From: Mangifera indica | Taxonomy: Eukaryota; Streptophyta; Magnoliopsida; Sapindales; Anacardiaceae | Reading direction: 5' to 3' | DNA length: 64,000 nucleotides | Assembly (NCBI RefSeq): GCF_011075055.1 | Contig: NC_058154.1 | Coordinates: 11,354,475 to 11,418,474 of the forward strand | Shown: positions 1-9,207 of the stretch, in pieces | Layout of the letters: each line of letters starts with the position of its first letter | How positions within the stretch are numbered: position 1 is the stretch's first letter | Notes under the pieces: generated by a model | What the model was told of the DNA's origin: nothing | The model's database searches: none | Seen by the model: the letters and a program-made list of their open reading frames with translations, nothing else | Position numbers and translations under genes: made by a program

Positions 1-1500
1 AGTTTTAGGATAAGATTGACATAAATACCTTTTCTTGATGAATAGTATTTTTTCGAGTCGAATTTAGAAATACGAACTTCCTTCGTCCGAACGAATCCCT
101 ACTAATTGATGTTAACAAAAAAAATGAAAGTGAGAGTAAGTGTTTGAGTGATATGAGAAGAGTGTGGAAATAAAATGAGTGAGGAGGGTTTATATAGATG
201 AGGGGAAGGGTATTTTTGACATTTTAGAAAAAGTAATGAAATATATAAATAAATATGAAAATGCCTTTACAATGTAAAATATCCAAAAACCCCTCATATT
301 TATCCTAAATTACATTTAACCCCCAATACTTGTCAAATATTGCATTTAACCCTTATATTACGACATAAAAACTATACTTAACAAATAAAATGAAGTTTTA
401 GGATAAGATTGACATAAATATCTTTTCTTGATGAATAGTATTTTTTCGAGTCGAATTTAGAAATACGAACTTCCTTCGTCCGAACGAATCCCTACTAATT
501 GATGTTAACAAAAAAAATGAAAGTGAGAGTAAGTGTTTGAGTGATATGAGAAGAGTGTGGAAATAAAATGAGTGAGGAGGGTTTATATAGATGAGGGGAA
601 GGGTATTTTTGACATTTTAGAAAAAGTAATGAAATATATAAATAAATATGAAAATGCCTTTACAATGTAAAATATCCAAAAACCCCTCATATTTATCCTA
701 AATTACATTTAACCCCCAATACTTGTCAAATATTGCATTTAACCCTTATATTACGACATAAAAACTATACTTAACAAATAAAATGAAGTTTTAGGATAAG
801 ATTGACATAAATACCTTTTTTTGATGAATAGTATTTTTTTGAGTCGAATTCAGAAATACGAACTTCCTTCGTCCGAACGAATCCCTACTAATTGATGTTA
901 ACAAAAAAAATGAAAGTGAGAGTAAGTGTTTGAGTGATATGAGAAGAGTGTGGAAATAAAATGAGTGAGGAGGGTTTATATAGATGAGGGGAAGGGTATT
1001 TTTGACATTTTAGAAAAAGTAATGAAATATATAAATAAATATGAAAATGCCTTTACAATGTAAAATATCCAAAAACCCCTCATATTTATCCTAAATTACA
1101 TTTAACCCCCAATACTTGTCAAATATTGCATTTAACCCCCATATTACGACATAAAAACTATACTTAACAAATAAAATGAAGTTTTAGGATAAGATTGACA
1201 TAAATACCTTTTTTTGATGAATAGTATTTTTTCGAGTCGAATTCAGAAATACGAACTTCCTTCGTCCGAACGAATCCCTACTAATTGATGTTAACAAAAA
1301 AAATGAAAGTGAGAGTAAGTGTTTGAGTGATATGAGAAGTGTGTGGAAATAAAATGAGTGAGAAGAGTTTATATAGATGAGGGGAAGGGTATTTTTGACA
1401 TTTTAGAAAAAGTAATATAATATATTAATAAATATGAAAATGCCTTTACAATGTAAAATATCCAAAAACCCCCCATATTTATTCTAAATTACATGTAACC
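1..1500. repeat. 393-bp tandem repeat array (about 3.8 units)
   Basis: Four head-to-tail units start at 1, 394, 787 and 1180, giving a period of exactly 393 bp. Each begins with agttttaggataagattgac. Units 1-3 differ only at scattered single bases. Unit 4 is more diverged and breaks off near 1500. Every unit carries the TATA-like gtttatatagatgagggg, a stretch ending in cttccttcgtccgaacgaat, and a block of short C-runs (aacccc). The array starts at base 1, so it probably continues to the left. No coding potential is visible. It could be a satellite, or tandem copies of part of a transposon or LTR. The sequence does not decide between these. Confidence 0.95.
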
Positions 1501-1722
1501 TTATAATGAGTGAGAAGAGTTATATAAATGAAGGGAGGGGTAATTTTGTCATTTTAGAAAAAGTTTTAAATAAATAAATAAATATCAAAATCTTTTATAG
1601 TGTAAAATATCTAAAAACCCTCAATATTTATCTAAAATTCCATTAAAACCCTATAGTGAGTGGAAGAGTTATATAAATATGAGGGAAAGGGTAATTTCGG
1701 TATTTAAAAAAAGTCATAGGCA
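1500..1722. repeat. decayed partial units of the 393-bp repeat
   Basis: Two shortened, diverged copies of the central part of the 393-bp unit, about 150 bp apart. Each has a gtgagaagagttatataaat-like TATA segment, then gggtaattt and an A-rich tract. They look like the old edge of the array, where homogenisation has stopped. Confidence 0.75.
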
Positions 1723-1733
1723 TTTTTTTTTTT

Positions 1734-1815
1734 GAAACAGTGATTTTGGGCATTTTGGCTTGGAAATAGTGATTTTGGGCATTTTGGCTTAATGGGAGGG
1801 CATTTTGGCTATTTT
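1734..1815. repeat. short tandem repeat, about 29-bp unit
   Basis: The phrase gtgattttgggcattttggc occurs twice 29 bp apart, followed by a third partial copy (gggcattttggct). It lies between the 393-bp array and the left end of the FIE duplication. Confidence 0.8.
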
Positions 1816-1827
1816 TTAAAATTTCCC

Positions 1828-4218
1828 AAAAATGTACTGCAACTTATCTAAAATTATGATCAATTATTTATTTTTTGTTGGGCCAACACGTTGAATCTTC
1901 AAAAAGCGTGTCACCAGCTCCTGCGAGCCCAATACTCAAACTCCATGAAAAGCTTTGCTTTGAACCATATTTTTCTTTTCTGACTTATTTTCTGGGACGC
2001 TCTTCAGAAATTAATTACTGTCACCGAGCTTGTAATTGGTAAGAACTCCAAAGAAACAATCACATGGTATCACATTATTTATATACCTAATTATAAAATC
2101 AAAACTATATATACATATTATCACCTGCCGCAAATTAACCCAAAAGGAAAAACTTCATCTTGTTATAAGGCAACAAAATGTTGGAAGTTTCCGAGTTCTT
2201 GAAGCTGGGTTGCTGGCCCTATAGGCTCTGAATTAAGTTCAAAGAAGATTCCCGTCAAATTGAGTAAAAAGTAACCATTTTTAGCAACCTGTGAGCACCC
2301 CAAATTTTGTCATGGCAGTCAAATTTGTCAATAAAATGCAACAGGTTTACTTAAAGGAGTCATGCAGTCAACTTTATGTTCATGTCCTCTATAATTTAAC
2401 AATACAACAAAAGAGCTTTAACAAAGGTCTTCAAGTTAACCCACTTAGATAACTCAGGAAGTTGGTACAGCATCCCATCTCCATATAGCTCCATCCTCGC
2501 AACAGCTGAGGATTGTACTGCAACAAGAGAAAGATCGTTTAAACAATACGACTAGTTTCAGCATACTACAAGATAATTTCGTATTGGGAAGAAACTGCTA
2601 GATTTCTATCCACTAATTACCTTCCATCGAAGGACATGGCAGTCTGTCTGATCGGAGATTTTGACTGCGCGTGAGAGAGCCTGAGAGTGATAATAAGGTG
2701 TATATCCGTCAAATGAAGAATTGTGGGGAATTTCACAGTGGACAATTAAGGCAGCTAGGTACCAACCTTGCGATGAGAACAGGGGGGCTACTTTGCAGCT
2801 CCCAAACATAAATCTTCCCTTCCCTATTACCTGGTGGTTGGATACCAAAATTTTTCAATATTAGAAGGAATTATTTCAGTAATAACCATCTATGCAATGA
2901 GCATTTGTGCAATTCAATATGAAGTTATATGTGTCTGCAAGAACACATGTAAAAGAGTACAAAAACAATTAATTGTTGCATTACCAATAGCAGCTGCATT
3001 GTAATGGAAGTCACAGGAGAACTTGATAAACCAGATATCACACTCAGGAACAGGGTATTTTTGGAGGATATCAGCCGTACCCTAAACAGCAAAAACAATA
3101 CAATAAAATGGCAAAATGATCAGCGACAAGTATTATAACGCCCAAACAAAATCAGCTTTTCACAGGCTAATGTACTGATATAGAGAAAATTAAGGAAATA
3201 GATAAATCAAAAGTAAACAAGCATCAAGAAAATAATAACCTCTCCAGGAGACTGTTCCTTCATTTTTGGCTCCCACAACACAATTTCATTGTCAACACTC
3301 TGCAATCATGCAACACAGACAACCACTAAATGTAACATTAATAGGAGTTTCGGCATTCTAAGAGAACGCTATACACAATAAACAAGTACTGCCCCCAAGC
3401 TTGAAATGTGATGTTAACAAAGACATTGTATGGGAATAACAAATGATTGACCTTTGACAAAACAAAATCACCAAGCCACCTATTACAGTCAACATAACTC
3501 GAATGAACAGAAGCAATGAAGACCTGAAAAATGAGAAAAGTAGTCCTAAAACTATGGATAATCAAGTCCAATTCATCCACAACTGAAAATGAAACTATGA
3601 AACCTACAGGGAACTGCACATATTTTGTGGGAAATTTTGAAGGAAGATCTGTCCATGTGAATGACTTCTCCACATATGTCCAAAATTCTGCAAAAAAAAA
3701 AGATAAAAAGAAAAAAAAATCCACACTTAGTGTCTGCCTAACTACAAATCAGAAATATATCCAGCCAGCTGCACTACTCAACAAACATTGTAGTATAGTT
3801 TATATCGGGGGACAATTTTCATGTGTAGGTAGATGCATAATTTTCAAGTCTTCAGAATAATAACAGATATTTTGGAAGTCTAAAGTGGCTAATTATATGC
3901 TGTAAGCTTTCCTTCCTATCAATATCGCAGTGAAAAATAATCACATTTAATGTGCCAGAATCCTACCTTTCATTGACCAAATCTTAACAGTGTTGTCCAT
4001 GCCACAACTTGCAATGCGATATATGTCTGAAGGATGAAAGTCCTGCAACAGCCACCACAAAATAAGCTCTAAATCTTTATTGTATTTGAACCACAAAAGA
4101 AGCCAAAACTTACAAAACATCATTTTTACCACACTCAAAACTTCGTTACGATGACCACCAGCTCCTGCAAATATCAAAATGCATATTCCAGTATCCACAT
4201 TCCAAAGACGTACAGATT
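1828..4218. repeat. segmental duplication, copy 1 (3' half of FIE plus 3' flank)
   Basis: This block matches about 14749-17146 in the same orientation, some 13 kb away. It covers FIE exons 5 (89 of 93 bp) to 13 with all introns, plus roughly 0.6 kb of downstream sequence. Exons and splice sites are almost unchanged. Introns and flank carry more substitutions and small indels, including a block present near 14941 and absent near 2010. The right edge is sharp: identity ends after tacagatt at 4211-4218. The left edge falls at the shared aaaaatgtactgc. Confidence 0.93.
2454..4218 (-). pseudogene. FIE: FIE, 5'-truncated duplicate (exons 5-13 only)
   Basis: Minus-strand partial copy of the Polycomb WD40 gene FERTILIZATION-INDEPENDENT ENDOSPERM. 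The last exon is 2454-2517, with the stop at 2454-2456. The first surviving exon is 4130-4218, cut 4 bp inside exon 5. Promoter, start codon and the N-terminal WD repeats are absent. The rest is intact: GT-AG sites are conserved and there is no frameshift or stop. Against the full gene I count nine exonic differences, eight synonymous and one replacement (Asn to Ser in the SNYVD motif of exon 8). The lack of a 5' end argues against a normal FIE protein. The clean reading frame argues for a young truncation, or for an assembly artefact joining two alleles. Confidence 0.85.
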
Positions 4219-4234
4219 TCTAGAGTCTTCTTTC

Positions 4235-7200
4235 ATGAATATACAGGGAATGCCTTTGGTTCAGTTTATTGTGAAAGATATGTTTAACAAAATTACTCAT
4301 AGAACTCTTGGTGGTGCAATTGCTGTTTCATCCACTTTACGTTGGGAGACCGTTGAGGTGGATTGTGTAGACACTGAGGGAAACTTGGCACATGGAAATG
4401 GTACAATGCTACCTTCTGTTGATGGCAGTCCTCTGGTCAATGGAACTGGAAACCCACAGCTAAGAGCTGTATTCTGGGTAGATAACAAAAGAAAGTATCA
4501 ATTGAATGGCAATGCATTTGTGGTTCCTTTTCTGGATTTGAGTATGGTACACGTCATTCCTCTCAGTGAAAGGGATAGAGAATGTCATAGTTTAAACGTA
4601 TCAGCTTGTATTTCGTGTGTTCGCCTTGGCGGAGGTATGAACTATGCTGAAGCCCTGCTCCATCGATTCGGAATACTTGGCCCTGATGGTGGTCCGGGAG
4701 AGGGTCTGTCTAAAGGATTAAAGCATTTATCAGCAGGGCCATTGTCAAAACTTTTCAAAGCATCAGCTCTTACTGTTGAAAATCTGAAAGAAGGTAAGGA
4801 ATCAAATACTTTGTTAAATTTTATTTGGTTGATGCTTATGCAAATGCTGCAGTACCAATCTATGCATATTTCACCTCCTCTTTCAACTGCAGTCTTAATT
4901 TATTTCTTTTTTCCAGGTGAAAGTTCAGGAGATGGGAGAGATGGTCTTATGCAATTGGGATTGCCAGATGATGTTGATGTGTCTGTGGAATTTAGAGACT
5001 GGTTATTTGCTCTCGAAGGTGCACAGGAGATGGCAGAAAGGTGGTGCTTTTACAGCCATGAAGTTATGAGCAGAGAAGAGAGGTGTTGGCACACAACTTT
5101 CCGGAGTTTGAGTGTAAAAGCAAGAAGTAGCCCAAAGGAAATTCTGAATGGCAAAGAAGATTCACTGAGTACCCATAAGTATCCTGTGGAATTGGTTATA
5201 GTAAGTTCTTCCACTTTCTTGTCTTCTCTTTTGTCTTGTAGGCTTCAATTACATTTTAATTTCAGGTGGTAAAAGCATAATTAATAAATATGTATGCAAA
5301 AATGTTGATTTTATTTCAGGTAGTCATTATGTATACACTTTTGTTTGCCATCTTAGAACCTATTTGATATTACAGTATTTGGTATGATACTAGATTGATA
5401 GCCTGTTTGAAGTAGTGAGCTTATTGTTAGAAATCTTGGGCTGATTAAACTTGGAGTCTGGATCGGTATCTTTGTTAATGGGCTTTTACATGTTTTGGGT
5501 TCCAATGGTTAAAATGAATTAAAGCAGTCTAATTTGGGTATGTATTACATTTTATCTCCTTTCATTTTTCTTCCCAATGTGGGACTTACATATTCCAGTA
5601 CTCCCCTCAAGTGTAATTAGTCTCAGTTCACACTTGCCATACATGAGGTGACCCAATTAAACTTACGTTTGATTCTTCTTGGTTCAGCCTGAAATAAGGC
5701 CTAGCTCTTCTCAGGTAGCTTATGGGTTCACTTGGGTTTAGGTCAAAGATTTTGACTTCTTTTAACTTAGCCCACCGTACTCAAACAAGTCTTCAATCAA
5801 TAGACTTTGATACCATGTTAGAAATCTTGGGCCATTTAAATTTGGAGTGTGGATCAACATCGTTATTAATTATGAACTTTAATATGTTCCGTGCTTTAAC
5901 TGTTAAAGACTTAAATTAATCTAACTTGGCTATCTATTAGTTTATATATATTTCATTTTTTATTTTTCTTCCTACCGTGGGACATATATATTCCAACAGT
6001 TATTGTGGGTAATCTTGTTGACTAATCCATTAAATAAATTTAATTGTTGAGATGCAACTTAATTTTTGAACTTGAGGTGCACTGAATTTGGTTCAAACTT
6101 TTCTCCCTCTCTCTCTTTCTTTTTCACTGTGGCGCCTGGGGGCTGAATTAAAAGGAATAAACTGGTTAAATTTCGGATGGCTTGCTGAATCTCATTTTTT
6201 GGATATGAAGCATGAGAACATGATTAACTGTCATGCATATGGAATCAGAAATTTTTGTCAGATTTGGTTGGACTCTGGGCTTGGCAATCTTTCTTGTTTT
6301 GTGATACTTGATAGACTTGATGTGGTCAAGTGTTTTTAGCAGCTTCCATTTTCCTACTCCTGTTATTTTATTTTAACTTGATATATTCCTTGATATTTTA
6401 CTTTGTTGTTTCTAATGGATTATTTTACATGATAATTCATGTAGGTTAGTGTAGAAGGCTTGCAGACTCTGAAGCCTCAGGTCCAAAAGGGTTTACCTGA
6501 ACATGTCTTACCTGCAAATGGGATCAAAGAAAGTGCCAAGACATGTGGAGGTATAAATGTTGAAGCTCGTTTGATTATATTGGAGGACAGTGCTGAGAAT
6601 GAAATGGTCAGCTGGATGGTGGAGAACTTGAAATTTTCTGTTAAGGAACCGGTACTGTGATATTTTTTTCAGGTATTTGATAATGGCAACTATCTTAGTT
6701 GGAATATTCTGAATGATGGTGTGTTTATCCTGTAGATTGAAGCCGTTGTAACAAAGGATGAGCTTCAACACCTTGCTTTGCTGTGCAAGTCTGAAGTTGA
6801 TTCAATGGGTCGGATCACTGCTGGAGTCCTGCGGCTACTCAAGCTGGAAAAGTCAATTGGCCAGGCTGCCATAAATCAACTCAGCAATCTTGGTATGTTT
6901 AAATGCCCGAGATTTTTTTATCAATTCTGTTCAGGAACAAGTTGTCTACCTTCTTGCTTGTAGATGAAAGTATTTGTTCTTCAAAATTTGGAAGCACTCA
7001 AAATGTTTTGTTAAAAGCAGAGTGCAATTTCATTGAAATTGAGGTTATTAGGATTGGGGTTTTGGATCTTAATTTGTTTTGGGCCATTTAGGATTTTATT
7101 TGAATAAATTGGAGCATATAAATGTTGGTAGCAAGTATAAGACAACAGAGAATCAACAAGAATCAAAGTAGTAGCTGAAATAAATAATTTAATTCTGGTC

Positions 7201-7681
7201 AATCTGGATTGTCTAGAATTAAACTAGAATTAGCATGTTTTCTTACTGACTTGAAAACAATGCTGCTACTAGACACATAAGAATTCAGATTATACTTCAG
7301 AATCATTTTGTTTGTCTGTTTTCGCACTGCTCGGATTTTACTCTACCCTAGCTTTTTGCTTGCTGAGATTAGGAATTTATAGTTCCATGATTTGCAGGGA
7401 GTGAGGGATTGGAACAAATTTTCTCCCCGAAGCACAGCAGGGGTAATACTGGTCGTAGTACCCCAGCATTTTTTACTAATGAAAGCCCTATTGCAACGCT
7501 GGAATCAACATTGGCTTCACTTGAGAAGGCAGTTTTGGATTCCCAGGCCAAGTGTGCAGCACTCATTACCAACGTAGATAGTTCAGAATCTTCCATTGAC
7601 CATCTTAGCAATATTAAGCAACTCAGTGAGAAACTTGAAAGCATGCAGAGTTTGTTGGCACGATTGTGGACTCAGAAGTGA
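4235..7681 (+). CDS. BLTP3/UHRF1BP1-like lipid-transfer protein, C-terminal part (5'-truncated gene)
   Basis: Five exons: 4235-4793, 4917-5200, 6445-6651, 6736-6892, 7398-7681, all GT-AG. They encode 496 aa if the in-frame ATG at 4235 is used. The sequence matches the C-terminal part of the plant chorein-family protein related to human UHRF1BP1/SHIP164 (Arabidopsis At3g20720 type), from memory of the family. Recognisable blocks are LRWETVEVDC, the GGGMNYAEALLHRFGILGP stretch, GREERCWHT-like MSREERCWHT, EAVVTKDELQHL and a C-terminal coiled coil of about 70 residues. Such proteins are rod-like bridges that move lipids between membranes. The N-terminal chorein domain, about the first half of the protein, is missing because the gene starts at the FIE breakpoint. 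An ORF from 4151 reads in frame across the junction. No internal stops or frameshifts are seen. Expression would need a new promoter. Confidence 0.75.
5425..5998 (-). mobile_element. TRIM retrotransposon in an intron
   Basis: A small non-coding LTR element in the BLTP3-like intron 5201-6444. Two related LTRs, 5425-5600 and 5816-5998, each begin tgttagaaatcttggg on the plus strand. The outer ends are tg and ca. The right LTR is flanked inside by tttgatacca (5806-5815), the reverse complement of a tRNA-iMet primer site (TGGTATCAAA). The left LTR is flanked by ctcccctcaag, a purine-rich tract on the minus strand. The flanks are cttat and gttat, a 5-bp target duplication with one mismatch. The element therefore lies on the minus strand. 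The LTRs have clearly diverged, so the insertion is old. Confidence 0.8.
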
Positions 7682-8099
7682 TTATCCTTCTCCAAAAGAA
7701 AAGCCTTGTTCTGTCATTCATTCATTCGAGTATGAGGAATATTTTGACACAATGGCGGACTCAGATCCAGTTGGTCTTCTCCAGCTAAAGAAAAGAAGCG
7801 TTTCCTGCCATTCCTTGATGTACAATTTTGGGATAAAAAAGATTCAATCACATAGTTTACCAATTCTTTTATGTATATGGTATACAGGTAAAAGCCCCTG
7901 AAATCTGCTTATAGGACCCAAAACTTTGTATCCTGAATATGACTTTTTTTTTGCTTCTATGTTATATGGTTATATATTTTTGTGGTTGAACTTGCTGAAG
8001 AATCAAAGGATGGATTCCTTGTTAGCATTGTAAGGGAATTAGATAAGTGAAATCAATTGTTGGAGTGAAATTAAGAGAGGTTAAACAACAGTACTGTAA
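7682..8099. other. 3' flank of the BLTP3-like gene
   Basis: AT-rich sequence after the stop codon. It probably includes the 3' UTR. I see no gene and no clear repeat. Confidence 0.5.
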
Positions 8100-8467
8100 T
8101 CAATCAATTTTTTGTGACATGCTTTGGTAGCTCACTTTTCTATGACTAGCTAATCTTTCTGATATTCTCTCTCGCAGGGTGCTACGAGAGAAAGACTGTT
8201 TAATTAATCCTGTTATCATTCGTACAACAAGAGGGGTCGAAATGGTAGACTTTCGGCCCAAATATTTGATGAGAAATGGGACACTGGAGCACATGATGAT
8301 CACAACAGTGGCCGTCCATTGGCTCTCTGGATCTATAACCAAGAACAATCCAAGTCTGAAAGCAACCAATGTTCCTCCACGTACTATATACAGCAAATTC
8401 TTGCTGTATATTATAGCTGAGCACAAGAAGGCAGGGTCACCAGCCATAGCCAGAACTAAGAAGGTTC
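8100..8467 (-). pseudogene. PGG-domain tail fragment, relic of an ankyrin-PGG gene
   Basis: An open stretch on the minus strand matches the last three membrane segments of the neighbouring ankyrin-PGG protein. MAGDPAFLCSAIIYSK aligns with its MAGDPAFLRSAIIYSK, then SSVPFLIK, then STPLV. The original stop is lost and the frame runs on for about 40 residues to 8100. Homology fades upstream just after the residues equivalent to FLLILA, next to the target duplication of the solo LTR at 8473. No ankyrin repeats or PGG motif remain. It is best read as a broken tandem duplicate of the last exon of the gene at 9208-12235. Confidence 0.8.
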
Positions 8468-8472
8468 GTGGC

Positions 8473-9070
8473 TGTTAGGACTCATATATACATTTCCTGC
8501 AAGAAAAGAGAGAGTATAAAAGGGAGGAATTTTAACAGTTGGAAAAAGGGATCAGAAGGCTATTGCTCTAACACAAAATCAGAAGGCTGTTGTTCTAATG
8601 CAAAACCAGCCACAAAAAATATGAAAAGTGGCAAAACAGGGGAAAAAGAGAAAGAAGTAGCTGTGAAAAGAGTTAAAAAAGGAGAGCAGGTGCTGGAAAA
8701 AGAGGTAGGTGAGACAACTAAGGAAAAGTGGGGAGAGAATGGTTCTCTTGGAAGCTGAGCATGCACTGTAGGGACTCAACTGAGTTTTTGTGTTATCTTT
8801 TTGTGATTAATCTGTTGCTAGAATTGTAATTGATTAGCAGTAGTAAATGGAAATAGTCATTGTATTGAAGAATTGATTTGTAAACTTCATTGGAAAATAT
8901 TCAATACAATACATATTTTCATTATCCTCTATCCTCTATGGTTGTATTACTTTTCCTATTCCATTGCATGTGTGTTGCTGCTGAGGTTGGTTTGCAGGGG
9001 ATCTTAGTAAGAGCAGATGAAGTAGCCCGGTGAAGGTTCTGTTGTCAGCAGTCCACCCAGGTATCCGTCA
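8473..9070 (+). mobile_element. solo LTR (598 bp) with 5-bp target duplication
   Basis: The block starts tgttagga at 8473 and ends tatccgtca at 9070, so it has TG...CA termini. It is flanked by gtggc at 8468-8472 and again at 9071-9075, a perfect 5-bp target-site duplication. A strong TATA box (gtataaaaggg, about 8515) lies near the left end, as in an LTR promoter in plus orientation. No primer site or coding region follows, so the rest of the element was removed by LTR-LTR recombination. A Lys/Glu-rich open frame inside it (8468-8758) is judged non-genic. The superfamily is not determined; the size and 5-bp duplication fit Copia or Gypsy. Confidence 0.75.
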
Positions 9071-9207
9071 GTGGCTTGTAAAGAATGGAAATAGATTAAT
9101 TAATACCAGTGGGGCGATCTGGCTTGATTGTTGCCGGTACTAAGATTTGGACGCCTTTTTCCAGTTCTGTATGAGAAAATTGGTTTCTTCATTGTTTCCC
9201 TGGAATG

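Noticed and set aside
1..1500. CRISPR-like array
   Set aside because: Units are contiguous 393-bp tandem copies without spacers, in plant nuclear DNA.
3338..3860. Overlapping open frames of 128 and 109 codons on both strands
   Set aside because: They are FIE exons 7-8 read through introns on the minus strand, and their antisense shadow on the plus strand. The same pair recurs at 16285-16669 in the complete gene.
8468..8758. Lys/Glu-rich open frame of 96 codons
   Set aside because: It lies inside the solo LTR, starts 5 bp before its left end in the target duplication, and has purine-rich low-complexity composition without a domain.
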